From positions 5,445,062-5,509,061 of the forward strand of contig OZ038326.1 in assembly GCA_964035795.1 (NCBI GenBank): a stretch of 64,000 nt of DNA, written 5' to 3'. Position numbers and translations under genes: made by a program. Origin of the DNA: Pterobdella sp. o SKG-2022 (taxonomy: Eukaryota; Annelida; Clitellata; Hirudinida; Piscicolidae). The notes under the pieces were generated by a model. The model had not been told where the DNA came from. It saw only the letters and a list, made by a program, of their open reading frames with translations, and searched no databases. Shown here piece after piece: positions 36,901 to 54,409 of this stretch. Each line of letters starts with the position of its first letter. Within the stretch, counting starts at the first letter, position 1.

Positions 36901-37881
36901 CGCAACCTGGTGCACACTCTCGCTTCATTTCACCGCACTTGTCCCATTCCTCGATGCACACAGTTCTACCAAGAACCTTCAGACAACCATTACAAAATCG
37001 ACATCCTTCCCTACTCTTCTATGTGTTCTCTCGTTGAATTTACGCAATGCTTTCTGCGCGATAGTGGATTGGAGTCTCCGAATGTCGAAAAGGCCCTCTC
37101 CAACAAAATGATACTACTCCTCTTCCTGCAAGTGATCGACTCTTTGCTGCACCTACAGAGACTCGGTGTCACCCTCAACAGATTACAAGCCCATGACGTC
37201 ATCATCGTGACGTGTAGGCAGACGATCTCAAAGGAGGGGGAATTGAGAGAAAATAACAAGGATACTTTTCCGATATTACTTCCCACTGAACTGGAAGAAA
37301 ACAACGGGATAAAGCCATTGAAACATCTGTTAAACGATTTGTCAAATATTCTGCAGTTGTTAATTTCCTGCAACCATACAACACAGCAAGTGATAACTCA
37401 CAAACAACCACAACCCACCCCCAAATATCGCACAACGTCCCTGCAACACTCCGCAAGTCGTGAGTCAAAATTCATAAACTGCCTCTCCAAGCTAACTAGC
37501 TACATGGCCGAGAAAGCATCAGGCCAGTGTGGGTGGAAGGACGTGGAGGTATTGAAGAGCGTGCTCGAGAGTGTTTTGTGGGAGGCAGACTCAAGTGAGG
37601 AGGAGATCAGACTGGCGTACCTAGACCCCAAGAGGAGGGACCTTTTTTTATGGTGGCTAACATGCGCCCGACAACGAGTCCTCAACCAGTTGATCGTTCA
37701 GGTGTTGCCATCCAAGCATCCATCTCGACTCAAAGCTTCAGATAACACCACTACACTTCTCAAGAGCCTGCATCAAACAGAGTCCAGTTGTGAGGATTAT
37801 GAGAGGTTCAGAGAGGCTTGTTATTTGTCGAAGTGTACCGTGGATTCCCTCTTGGAGGCCACCAAACTGCTGTACTTCTAA
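30905..37881 (+). CDS. PEAK: PEAK family pseudokinase (PEAK1/PRAG1-like scaffold)
   Basis: Seven exons: 30905-32182, 32802-32937, 34462-34772, 34946-35138, 35372-35565, 36410-36612, 36858-37881; about 1112 aa (PRAG1 and PEAK1 are about 1400 and 1750). The N-terminus has the family signature with HVWKKDVCKNC (Cys13, His19, Cys26, Cys29). A long disordered part carries Tyr sites: DPIYDIY (98, 101), similar in place and sequence to the CSK-binding EPIYAE of PEAK1/PRAG1, and Y233EEI, an optimal Src-family SH2 ligand once phosphorylated. The last exon has the pseudokinase: LLLFLQVIDSLLHLQRLG, then a catalytic-loop position with LNR instead of HRD, then the family's C-terminal helices (LKSVLESVLWEA and CEDYERFREACYLS). 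PEAK proteins do not catalyse but dimerise and assemble Src, CSK, GRB2 and CRK at the cytoskeleton. The exon 6/7 junction is uncertain: 36595 joined to 36853 also keeps frame. The exon 1 donor was chosen because it alone keeps exon 2 open and in phase. Confidence 0.85.
32363..32560. repeat. 92-bp near-perfect foldback (hairpin) in PEAK intron 1
   Basis: Left arm 32363-32454 and right arm 32469-32560 are reverse complements over 92 bases with one mismatch (C at 32441 against the partner in the right arm). The loop is 14 nt (32455-32468). The intron transcript would form a long dsRNA stem. The arms contain the dispersed repeat A motif with AATAAATGTATTAAAAATT. Confidence 0.95.
33083..33142 (-). 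repeat. Dispersed repeat A, inverted copy in PEAK intron 2
   Basis: On the minus strand it reads CATCAAAAATTTTAG, then AAATAAATGTATCAAAAATT, the same order of motifs as the foldback arms 500 bases away. Confidence 0.45.
33912..33972 (+). repeat. Ceph-SINE-like conserved core
   Basis: A short (ATC)n run is followed by CGTTTTGCGTCCGTTTCC and ATGCTAGCATGGGTTGGACG. This combination is, from memory, the conserved central domain of SINEs very abundant in cephalopods and reported in other invertebrates. It contains a perfect palindrome CCATGCTAGCATGG (33947-33960) flanked by complementary CGTCC and GGACG, so it can form a stable hairpin. Confidence 0.65.
34261..34340 (+). repeat. Dispersed repeat B, most complete copy
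   Basis: AAGGTCAACAAACACAAAGT, then CGAAGTTTTTCGTAAGACTA, then CTTACATTATCAAGTAA. The same order is found inverted at 55041-55120; a split copy lies at 25775-25962 and a short one at 28868-28905. It sits in PEAK intron 2. Confidence 0.55.
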
Positions 37882-39592
37882 TGATAATCTGCTTATTATC
37901 ATGCCATTCAACTGCTTCCAAGTTATCATCGAGAATGTTATTGAATATATTTTGAGTTTATTTGTTTTAGGCGCAAGTTTTTCTTTCCCTTGTTTTTAGT
38001 TTTAGTCTGTCGATCACTGTTTTATTTAATAGCTTGCAGCGGTTTTATCACGATAGTATTTTTTTTGTCACTCACTTCAGCATAATCTTTATCAATTATG
38101 AGTTTCACATCGCTAGTCTTTTCTGTGCAATACTTTTTATAGTCAAAAAATCGCATTTTACAATCAAAGCCTAGTATTAGTTTATAAGTTTGTACGATTT
38201 TTATTTTTAAAATTCTAAATAAATTGAAGAGATTAATTTTGCGGTTAGACCCAAGACTAAAGTGTCTTCTATGATATCAAGGTCTTGCCGTCTTTTGTAT
38301 CTACGTTGCATTCGTTAGTTGCTCCTATTGATTGTTGTATCCTTTCTTTATACCTACTTGTCAACTCAATGTTTATACGATGTATATGCTTTCTCGTTAC
38401 AATTTCACTAATGAGCTTGTGAATCATTTTTGCTAGTTATTATTGTATCTGATCTTATATTTTGGTATTTTAAATGTATTTTAAAGAGAATATACTCTTA
38501 AATATTTCTTCGGGTTTCAAATCTTCATAAAAAGAAAGTTTTAAGAACATTAATTTAAAATGATAGTTTTCGAGAACTTCAATTATTAAAGGGTATTAAA
38601 TATATTAAAACGGTTGGTTAGAACACCCTTTATCTCATGGATTAGGTCTCCTAACCCATGGTTAAATTCGGTTGTATCAAGATTCATACTATTATTCTCA
38701 TACTTTATATTACATGTATCGAGAATTTTCAATGTTACTAATTCTAATTTCAATTTACTCTCTTGTATTTGACATCATCAGGGAACGTTTGCGGGCGTGT
38801 TAATGTTTATTCACGTACATGACACAAGTCATGCAATGTTTCTACTTTAAACTGTTCCTTAGATGCGAAACGCTTTTAATATATGCGTCAAATTAATAGT
38901 ATTTTATCCTCGTGGGCGTATGATCATTTTGAGGTAGTTCTTCATTGTAGATCAATATACCCAGTTGTATTTGTAAACGTTGTTTTATTTTTGAATTGTT
39001 TATACAACATAAAAAGTTGATTTTTATTGAAAAACAAGAAAATACAGAACTTAATTTGAACATTTGGAGTTACAAAAATAGAAAGAATACTCTGGAATAC
39101 TGTAGAACAACAGAAACTACCCGTGACGTTTTATACAAAATAATATAAATATAACGGCCTGGTTCCTGATAATTTTTAAAACTGTATATAACAAAAACGG
39201 CAGTGATTAAAACGTGGAATGAGGTAATCTGAATGTAAGGCGCTAACATTTGAATCATTAGGCGCTCAACGTTAGTGTTGATGGGGGATTGAACAGAAAA
39301 GTGTGGCAGAATAGTTATAAAATGAAGCATACAATTGCGCGTGATATAACGATGAAAAAAAAAATTTATATTATACAAATACACGTGAATGTAATGAAAA
39401 ATTACGTTTGATTGTTATGAAATTTATGAGAACAATTTGTTGAAACAAGGCAATTTGACCAGAAAACATGTGACGAAAGAGAATTTAATCAAATATCTGC
39501 CAATCGTACGCTCCTTATCATTTAGCTCAACCAACCAATTGATTTCTCACCTAAATAACATGATCCACAATGAGACTGCAACCCCGAACCCA
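37882..39592. other. Intergenic between convergent PEAK and PAK genes
   Basis: 3' flanks of two convergent genes. AATAAA at 38218-38223 is a plausible PEAK polyadenylation signal, 340 bases after the stop. No coding trace. A 104-codon minus-strand frame (39384-39070) is hydrophobic noise just downstream of the PAK stop. Confidence 0.6.
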
Positions 39593-45441
<5,849 letters not shown>

Positions 45442-46631
45442 GGTTTATAGTTTCGATTGCCTATATTTACAAAAAATGCAAAAATTTATAAAAAGCTAAG
45501 TAATTTGAGCTCAAAGCAATAGTGAATCATTAAAAACTTGTTTTATAAAGATGTCACAATATAATTTTTATTTAACAGGATCTATAATTATAAGTTTTAC
45601 TTTTTAGAGTTGGGCTAGACTTTTCCCAAAAAAAAAGTTTGAATAAAGTTTTTTATTAGTTTTTCGAAAAATTTGTATTGTTTTATTTAAATAATTTTTT
45701 AAGTTTTACAAATAACTATACAAAGAAACCTCTAAATACATTTTCTCATGAAAATTCTTATTTTGAATTATTATAAATATATAAAAGTATAATCAGTTAA
45801 AAATTGGAATTTTTCATAAAATCATTGAAGATCATAGCATTATTATAAATTTATATAAATTTATACTAAAAGTTATTTCGATGAAGAATATATTTATGAA
45901 ATTTCTATCAGTTTTATTATTTCGATGCTGAACAAAATTTTTTCGTACATATCGCCAATAAAATCTTTATTTGTCATATAACTGCTTCGTTAAAACTAAT
46001 TTAATTTTGAAAATATACATAATCTTCCACTAAAAATATTTACTGTTTAAATAGATAATTTAAATAAACGATTATTCACAATCGATGGAAAAGCTTAAAA
46101 TACGTTTAAATATATAAAAAGCAGTTTTTATAGGGCAAACCTTTAAAGAAACTGAGAAATTTATCAAATGAGAAGATAGTTAAATGGATTTAAATACATA
46201 CAAAAAACTGGACTCGTTTGAATCTTTTATTGGTGAGCACTATGGTAGATTAAAAATAAATTTCAGCATCTTGAAAAAAAATATATAAACAGAAACATTC
46301 AATAATATTTTACAATCAGATGTTCGTGATGATGAACATTTAAAAAATTGAACAGAGTTTGTGACTAAATGGTTGAAACAATAACAACTTATAGAATGGT
46401 ATTAAATGGAAGCGTAAACCTTGACTAGAATGAATGCAACAATTCTATCTAACAAGACAGCAGAGTATCAAAGGAGAGCGTGGCAAATTTAACAATAAAA
46501 TTTTGTGTTAGAAATTAAATTGACGTTTTATTCGCAATTTGAAAACAGTCTTTGATAACATTTATAGCATATTCAACGCCAGAACAATGATGAAATGTAC
46601 ATTTAACAATAGGGTCTCTACATCAATTGTT
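45442..46631. other. Intergenic between PAK start and POU4 end
   Basis: Very AT-rich, no coding trace. It contains the PAK promoter near 45.5 kb and the POU4 3' flank. On the minus strand AATAAA at 46532-46527, about 100 bases after the POU4 stop, is a likely POU4 polyadenylation signal. Confidence 0.6.
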
Positions 46632-48068
46632 TCAACGGGAGCTTTTGAGAACAGACGCTGAGAACTTCATACGCTTTTGTTTCTGTCTTTGGTTGCAAAA
46701 CCAAACTCTCACAACGTTTTTCCTTAGATCTAATCTGTCGGCAATTTGAGCAATTTTCTCTCCAGATGGCCTAGGTTGGATGGCGAAATATGCTTCCAAA
46801 GATCTTTTTTCAGGACCAGCTATTGATGTTCGTTTCCGTTTTTTATCTGCGAAATCTGAAAAACTTCCATCTCCAATACCACTCATGTACTCCTCTCTCA
46901 AACGGGCTTCCCTGGCTTGTCTTTCTGCCTCTCCGAGCCACGCCTGAAGTACTGGTTTCAAAGCAACCATGTTATTATGACTAAGTGTGAGTGATTCAAA
47001 ACGACAAATTGTGCTCTGGCTCAAAGAACCTACTCCAGGCAGTTTAAGTTTGCCTAATGCAGCACCTACATCAGCTTGAGTAGCTCCCAGTTTTATTCTG
47101 CGCTGTTTAAAATGCTCAGCAAATGCTTCAAGATCTCTTGGGTCACAGTCAGAGCCTGTCATGTCACCTGTACGTTGCGACGTTGCTGCAGCTACTGCAG
47201 CTGCTACAGCCTCCGACATTGAAGAAGTGTTGAGAAGAGGAGATTGTTTAATGTTGCCACACGACTTCATCATCTGCAGCTCGGAGTAATGGCTGTTGTG
47301 CAGTTGATCCTCGCACATGGAAGCGTGGTGGGACATGTAGTTGTTGGAGAGGTAGTGTCCCACAGGAGAGATGTTTTCGTTTATCCCCACACACTTCTCA
47401 GACAAGCTATTGCTTTGGAAGCGAGAAGTTTGGAAAGAAGAAGGAAAACATAGCGAATCATATCTGTAAGGAAATTGAGAGTAATACTCGTTTGAATAAT
47501 AAAGATTGTTATCATGATAAAAGTGGTTGGGTTGTATTGGAGTGGAGTAGCGCAGGTTCCTGGCATCAAAGGCCTGGCTTCTATGACTCGCAGGTGAGCC
47601 CCTGTTAAACTCAGAACTTGCCAGTTTGTCGCTTATCGACTCATGTTCCATTGAACGACTGCTTACAAACGACTTGGAAAAGCTGTTATTGCTATTGATT
47701 TTACTATTGCAACTTATATTTATACTAGAGATGCTAGTTTCAAGATTATTATTATTCAACTCTGTGCTCTCATTGTTGTTGCTATCAACTTGTTTTGAAT
47801 CTATCAGATTCCCGACCTTCTCGGCGATGCTGTTGTTTGGACTGTTGAGAGGAGGGTGGAGCTGGCCGTTCACTGGTATCTTTTTATTGCACGGAGAAAA
47901 AATTTTATCTTGGTTGAAATGGTCGCTGAAGTGGGGGTTTGCATGGTTGCTGAGAAAAGCTGGATTTGATTGGAAGTAGTGTCTGCCTCTGGAAAAGGGA
48001 TGCTGGTGTTGGATAAAATAATTACCGTCTTCAGCTGTGTGGCCAAAGTAGGATTCCTGTAGGTTCAT
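46632..48068 (-). CDS. POU4: Class IV POU homeodomain transcription factor (Brn-3/POU4)
   Basis: One open frame of 478 aa. The POU-specific domain is at about 309-384 (DPRDLEAFAEHFKQRR, then SQSTICRFESLTLSHNN) and the homeodomain at about 409-468 (KKRKRTSIAGPEKRSLEAYF, then VVRVWFCNQRQKQKRMKF). These are near-identical to POU4/Brn-3, and the C-terminus ends soon after the homeodomain as in that class. POU4 proteins specify sensory neurons. The N-terminal 300 residues are Asn/Ser/His-rich and unlike known POU4 proteins; the conserved N-terminal POU-IV box is not seen. The ATG at 48068 is the first in frame, but CTACAG at 48058-48053 could be an acceptor, so a short upstream exon carrying the box may exist; I did not find it up to 64 kb. 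The linker between the two domains is a little longer and richer in Gly/Ser/Asp than in vertebrates. Confidence 0.93.
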   Translation of the reverse strand: MNLQESYFGHTAEDGNYFIQHQHPFSRGRHYFQSNPAFLSNHANPHFSDHFNQDKIFSPCNKKIPVNGQLHPPLNSPNNSIAEKVGNLIDSKQVDSNNNESTELNNNNLETSISSINISCNSKINSNNSFSKSFVSSRSMEHESISDKLASSEFNRGSPASHRSQAFDARNLRYSTPIQPNHFYHDNNLYYSNEYYSQFPYRYDSLCFPSSFQTSRFQSNSLSEKCVGINENISPVGHYLSNNYMSHHASMCEDQLHNSHYSELQMMKSCGNIKQSPLLNTSSMSEAVAAAVAAATSQRTGDMTGSDCDPRDLEAFAEHFKQRRIKLGATQADVGAALGKLKLPGVGSLSQSTICRFESLTLSHNNMVALKPVLQAWLGEAERQAREARLREEYMSGIGDGSFSDFADKKRKRTSIAGPEKRSLEAYFAIQPRPSGEKIAQIADRLDLRKNVVRVWFCNQRQKQKRMKFSASVLKSSR

Positions 48069-48652
48069 TTATATATAATATTAATAAATACTCTAAATGT
48101 ATTTATATATGATATCAATAAATACTGTAAGTATATTTCGATATATTGTGAATAAGTATTGTGGATGTAATCTTATATACTATAAACAAGTATTGGTTGA
48201 AAATTGTTTAAGCTTGAATTGTTTCTCCAATCACCTTCAAGTATGGCTCTGGTGATAATGAGAAAGAGGTAGAAAAAAATTCAAATTACTTTATGTATAA
48301 AATGACAACTAAAAACTCACTATGATTTTCATTGATAGAATTAAAAAATACTATGAAAAATTGAGCGGTAATATATTCATATGGCAGAAGATACATTCAT
48401 TCCAATAAATTAAAGGATGTCTGCATCCCACGGAAACAGCAATTTAGCGTAAGGGCTTTGAACTTGTAGGTAATTATAGCTCTTGTGCTGATGAAATCTA
48501 GCTTAATTTCTCATAATTCTTGTTTCATTTATGAAATATCTGAGTATCAACACTCGTGATATAAAATATAACTTATTTATAATTAAAACCCAATGTAACA
48601 GAGATTGTCGTAATGAAATGAATAAAAAGGACGCAACAAAGTTTAATAGCAA

Positions 48653-48910
48653 GTGTACGAAATTTGTCATGAAGATAGCTCATATAACCCAAGCCATTCA
48701 CAGTTTGAATTATTACGAAAAGTACTGTTTTTAATGAGAATTGATGTGGATTTCAAAAAAAAATACGATGCATTAAGAGATAAAGAAAGTATTGGAAAAT
48801 TCAAAAAAAAAGCCAAAGTTTTCGCTATAGATGTGTTTAAGCCACCAAATATCGAAATTATTATGAATTTTATTAAACTCCAGCCATTAAATTCTTGTTC
48901 TCGCAAATGA
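48653..48910 (+). other. Unrecognised 85-codon frame, possibly a decayed gene fragment
   Basis: The frame encodes a Lys/Phe-rich stretch (FELLRKVLFLMRIDVDFKKK near its middle). Just after its stop, another frame reads LANDSCLHGLIAKSIGIEA and ends at 49012, with a more protein-like composition than the surroundings. Together they could be a frameshifted relic of a gene or transposon. I recognise no family, and AT-rich DNA yields such frames by chance. Confidence 0.2.
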
Positions 48911-49899
48911 TTCTTGCTTACACGGTCTTATTGCTAAAAGCATCGGTATCGAAGCTAATTGTAGTGGCGAACAAATGGATTTCATAAGTGCTCTGCTTAA
49001 AAGTGCTTTATGATATAATAAGCATTCTTTTTAAGGCATAGATGCGGTTCTACCATTATAATGAAATCTATAAAAATCTATTACAACATCCAGTATCTCG
49101 CATTTAGTTTAAAACCCCAAAATTTTTCATCGATTTATAGTTGTAGTACATACATAACTTCTGAATAATATAATGTATGCATAAAATCTAATTTTATCAT
49201 CTTTAAAAAGTTTTTTGAAGCAAGTGATATTGAAATTTAGACAGTTGGGAGGTTTGCGTGTGAATGCAGCGTATAGAGGGCTTTACTATAATGGGATTGT
49301 AGCAATATGTTCAATTGCCCCGGGCTGATTATCTTAAGTCATTTGTACGCTGTTTTGCATTTTTGTATGTTTATGAAGTTATGATAATCTTGGAGAAGTT
49401 TTAAAAATGAGTTTTATTGAAGATTTTTTGTTTATTTTTATGTTCTTTTTTTTGAGTTTTTTGGCAGTGTAAAATTTGGGATATTTTTCAATAGTTGTTG
49501 TTGGTTGTTTTTATTTAACAATTGAAATTTTGAAATTTCGATAATAAATATGCTGTACTTTCCATGATCTCTCAATAAAGAAAAGAAAACTCATCAAACA
49601 TTAACGAACAAAAAAAAACAAAGAATTTTTAAATGACACAACAAGAATATTAAAAAATAAAACTTTTATATGAAAATTAAATATTTGAAAAAATTCGAAA
49701 AAAAACAAAAAATAGAATGATAAGTATCACAAAAATTAATTCATAAAAAACTCAAAGAAATAAAAAAACCAAAAACGTTTATATTTATTTATAAAAAAAA
49801 AACAAAAACGACTATTCTTTACATCACAACAAAAACTTTAACAACAACAAAAATAAAAATAAAAACAACAATAACAGCAACAGAATCACTTGAAAGACC

Positions 49900-50110
49900 A
49901 TCCAGCACTCATCAAAACCCAAAGGCGCAGAGGTCTATGAAGATTTTCCCAATAGTCCCACATATCATAATTACTACAACAAGCCGCCTAGCATTAGTGC
50001 CTAATCGTTGCGCGTTGGTTAGTTGCACGCGTTTTATCTTCATTTTCGTCACTGGTGTTTTATTAATAAGCCTGGGCGCTTTTATTGATAGAAATTTTTC
50101 GTTTTGTCTT
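49900..50110. promoter_or_regulatory. Candidate POU4 upstream element
   Basis: A GC-richer patch 1.8-2.0 kb before the POU4 ATG with several homeodomain-type cores: ATAATTA (49967-49973), an inverted pair ATTAG/CTAAT in GCATTAGTGCCTAATC (49991-50006), and the palindrome TTATTAATAA (50060-50069), which is close to POU4 sites. It could be an autoregulatory element; this is inference. Confidence 0.25.
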
Positions 50111-50660
50111 TGAGTTTTGTTTTGAGGGAGTGTATGGAGGTTTGGATTTAAACACGGGGAAGAGTATTTGATTATAAAATATCATTTTTATATAATATAA
50201 TTTGTTTTAAATCTTTTTTTTTTAATTTTTCGATGCAATCTTACATTATACAGTATACTGGTATGCTAATCTACTTAAAATCTACAAATCCGGTAAAGAA
50301 TATGACTATAGAGACCTTAATCTTTGATATTCTGAGCCTTATAAGGATAAAAAGTATTATTGAATTCTATTAATGTCGATTAAAACTACATTCAATGTAA
50401 AGTAAAGAACAATTAAAATTATCTGGTCATTTGAAATGAGGGAGAACCAGGTATTTGTATATTGTATGCCATTTCTGTAATCTCGTATGTTTTCAGTGGA
50501 TGGTAAAGAAGAAAAAAAAAAGAAATTTGAATTGAATGGTAAATAAATATAACTAATATTGATAATAATCTTTTGTTAATGAGTAATAATTAAGTCGAAC
50601 TAAAGTTACAATTCTTTAAAAGAATCTTTAAATTGCTCACATCCAAAGTTACAAGCTTGA

Positions 50661-50736
50661 AAAAATTATGATAAAATTATAGCTTTTGATTATCAATAAA
50701 TGTATTAAAAATTTTTCTTAATTGATGTTTTTCGTT
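50661..50736 (+). repeat. Dispersed repeat A, copy closest to the foldback arm
   Basis: Matches the right arm of the PEAK intron foldback through AAATTATAGCTTTTGATTAT and AATAAATGTATTAAAAATTT to GATGTTTTTCGTT, running beyond the point where the palindrome stops. Confidence 0.7.
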
Positions 50737-51075
50737 AAAAAATATAAAAAAAATAAAGATCTTATCTAGAACACCGCTTAAATATTTCAAACAAAACAGT
50801 AAAGTTTATGATAAGATCGAGCCAATTGAGAAGAATAATTAAATTTATGAAAAAAACTATAATTTTGATGTTGAAAAATACACTTGGGAATAATTAATTT
50901 GAATGCATAAATTTCAAATAAAAACACTATTTTTTAACCACAGAGTGAATTTTATGCAGGAACAAGCTAATAAGACGTTGAAATGACGACCAGTGCGATG
51001 CTCCCTGAATTTCAACTCACCTTGAAATAATGGAACTTTTCTCCGATATATTTCAATGCTTGCTAATTTATTTTA

Positions 51076-51145
51076 ATACAATACAGTACAATCACCAATA
51101 AGATTAAAGTGGCATTAACTTCAGAAGTTTCTAGGCCATATTTGA
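51076..51145 (+). repeat. Dispersed repeat C, copy 2
   Basis: AATACAGTACAATCACCAAT, then AGTGGCATTAACTTCAGAAG and TTTCTAGGCCATATTTG, parallel to 9661-9730. Confidence 0.55.
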
Positions 51146-51965
51146 TTTAACTATATTTATTTATATTCAATGGGTCTTTTTAAAAGAATCTTTGTAATTA
51201 TTATTTTTATTATATTTAAATAAAAGCTTTATTTTTTTATTGTATCTTATTTCAAAAAAATTTTATTCATATATGAGCTTAACAATAGAGCGTAGCCACT
51301 TGATTTGGAAGTTTTTGATGTAAATGAATTAATGCTTAAAAACATTATTTTTATCCAATTATTTAAATATTTTGATAAAATCAAGTGAATAGGTCGATAG
51401 AACAAATTATATATCTATTTTAATAAAATACTTTTATAGAATCATCCATATATATCAATGAAAGCATTTATCTAAGCTGAAATTATTTTCAATTAGAAAA
51501 ACAAGATAAAAGTTAAATTTCCATCAATAATAACCTTTTGCTACCTTCATACATAGTCACCTCTTTGAGGCTCTCACAATGTTTTTCATTGATAATATTG
51601 TTTACTCCAGTGTTGTTTATTAATATTGATTCATCTGATTATCATTGATGTATTGTGTTCTTGGTAGCTCTTCAATCAAAAGTTATTTAATGTTTTTAAA
51701 GTTTTTGAGCAATTAAGCTTGGAAGAATGGGTTGATTTCATTTTATATTCATCATCATTTGATTGGGTAATTTAATTGAATTATCAAAACCATTAAACAA
51801 TTAAAGAAGAATAATAATTAATATTTAATAGCGTTTTTAATTAAAAATGAATAGAGATTTATAATGAATACCTAAAAGTGGTTGATATGACAAAGGTTAA
51901 TAACTGATAGAATAATTTTGTTCTCATTTCTAGAACCATGCTTCCTATTTTAATGCTTTACCCTT

Positions 51966-52447
<482 letters not shown>

Positions 52448-53325
52448 CATTATTATGGAGTTTTCAAAATGATTATCCCTAATGGAAGACATCCGTGATA
52501 AAGAGGACAGTGATCACCATTTGATGATGGAATCAATTAGCTTTGAAGATTACTTGATACTTTTTTTGATCTTTTTATGACAACCTTTTACTAAACGTTT
52601 TTTTTTGTCTTTAAAAAACTTAGCGAAAGAACTCACTAAAAGCTTCGTGTTATTATTTAGTTAAAAGTTTTTGATAGAATCGTTTTTTAGAACTTACTAC
52701 GTTTATCGTGTTTCCAAAGTAACTTCCAATTTTGAAAGTTAAAATAAAATAATGTTTCATAGTTTCAACAAAACAAAAAAAATTATCTATAAATTAACAC
52801 AGAACCAAAAAAAAATCATAGTAAGACATAATAATTTTTATAATAATATTTAATTCACAAAACAATTGATAACTATAATCAATATATATATATTATAAAT
52901 TTCATAAGAATTTATAAATTATAAATAAATATAAGCTATATAAAATTTTTGAAAATTTATAGAAAAGTTCTGGCTTTCAGTCCAACCTCATTGCCATGCA
53001 GACCTTCAACGTCATTAAGAAGTCATGATTTCATCCAAAAATATCATTCCATGCTGTTTTATCTTTTTTTTGATCATTTCACTTTTAAATTCAAGTTTTG
53101 GTGCTGGTTTTTTATGTTTTCTTTTGTTTTTATATCGAAACTTTGGATATGTTTCAAATCTATTTTTATTACTTGTTTGTTGCATTTCAAATCTGTTTGA
53201 AAAAACACAATAAAGTGATATTTTTAAGACATGTTTTTTTTAATCATTAAGTTTGTGTTCAAAGATTAGCTGATAGTTAAACCTTTCCCAACTTTGAAAG
53301 ACAATTGATTCATTTTTTGACTTAT

Positions 53326-53406
53326 TATGGTAAGGCTTACCGAAAATTCTAGCTTTTTTTTGCTAATAAATGTGCTAAAATTTTTTCTCAGACTATCGAC
53401 GTTAAT
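53326..53406 (+). repeat. Dispersed repeat A copy
   Basis: TATGGTAAGGCTTACCGAAA, then TTTTGCTAATAAATGTGCTA, then ATCGACGTTAATG; parallel to the copy at 10824-10910. Confidence 0.6.
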
Positions 53407-54059
53407 GTCCATTAATAATAGAGTCATCAGATTGAAACTTTCAAAAGCTTAATGCAAACAAGCAAAAATATACTTTAATACTTAAATGTATTTGATTATA
53501 TAGTATATAGTAAATATTAGTTAACTGTATTGAGCTATAAATTCAAGTGATTGAGTATCCCTATTGTTTAGCTTCCTATTAAATATTCTATTAAATCCCA
53601 CACTCAACCTGTATCACATTTTTAAAAATTATATTTTGTAATCCATTTCATCATCACCTGAACACCGCATTACAGTATCTTAAAATTTACTTATTATTTT
53701 ATGATACAGTATAAATTGTATTTTATATCTGATTGTAGTAATATTAAACCTAACAATGATATATTGTATTTCACCATAGTATTTTATATGATGGAGTTTA
53801 TATTAATTTTAGTTAATGATTTACACTGATTCATCGAAAGTATCAGTTGATTTTTCTTGATTAAACATAAAAAAAAATTTCTTCAAACCGGAAGAAATAT
53901 ATGGAATTCACAGAAAATATTCATTTATATCATCATTACACAACTCTATCTTTTATTTTTTTCTGTATTTCGTAACATATAATATCTTTTAATTCGATTT
54001 TTTTATGATTGCGCAGAATCATCTTGTAAAAATTTTTTCTTTATTTTATATCATTTATT

Positions 54060-54235
54060 TTCATTATCATTACACAAGACTACTTTGTAAAGCGCTTCTC
54101 AAAAGACAGTGAAATGCCGGTCACTTAGAAGTGAGAGGCGAGCGATAAAACAGATCAAAATGGCCATTATTACATTAGTGTCTGCAGCGCATATATGGTC
54201 GCAGCACTTCAAGTTGCAAGCTTAATGGGTTATCA
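54060..54235 (-). repeat. SINE 3' part with GCGCTTT tail
   Basis: On the minus strand TTTTGAGAAGCGCTTTACAA followed by GTGTAATGATAATG is the tail type also present in the SINE at 42612. Upstream is a GC-rich body; a tRNA head is not recognisable. Confidence 0.5.
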
Positions 54236-54340
54236 TTATGTTATTATATATTTAAACTTAATTGTGTTTTTTCAATTTCAATTACATTATTCTTATTATT
54301 TTTATTCTTATTATTATTATTCTTATTCAATATTCTTATT

Positions 54341-54409
54341 CTTATCAAAAATCATAGCTGATTTTGCTTAATAAATGCACTAAAATTATCTCATAAATCG
54401 ACGTTGAAA
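54341..54409 (+). repeat. Dispersed repeat A copy
   Basis: ATCAAAAATCATAGCT, then TTTTGCTTAATAAATGCACT, then CATAAATCGACGTTGAAA. Confidence 0.55.

Larger units (their letters stand above)
48069..51965. other. POU4 upstream region, gene-poor
   Basis: 3.9 kb of AT-rich DNA with a weak unrecognised frame (48653-48910), a GC-richer patch with homeodomain-type sites (49900-50110), one copy each of dispersed repeats A (50661-50736) and C (51076-51145), and no convincing exon. Confidence 0.6.

Noticed and set aside
36853..37881. Separate single-exon gene for the PEAK C-terminus
   Set aside because: The frame has no upstream ATG context, begins at an acceptor, and its content (pseudokinase C-lobe and terminal helices) completes the PEAK N-terminal signature at 30905 with matching phases.
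39070..39384. 104-codon hydrophobic minus-strand frame after PAK
   Set aside because: AT-rich 3' flank; the PAK stop at 39593 is in the right place by homology.
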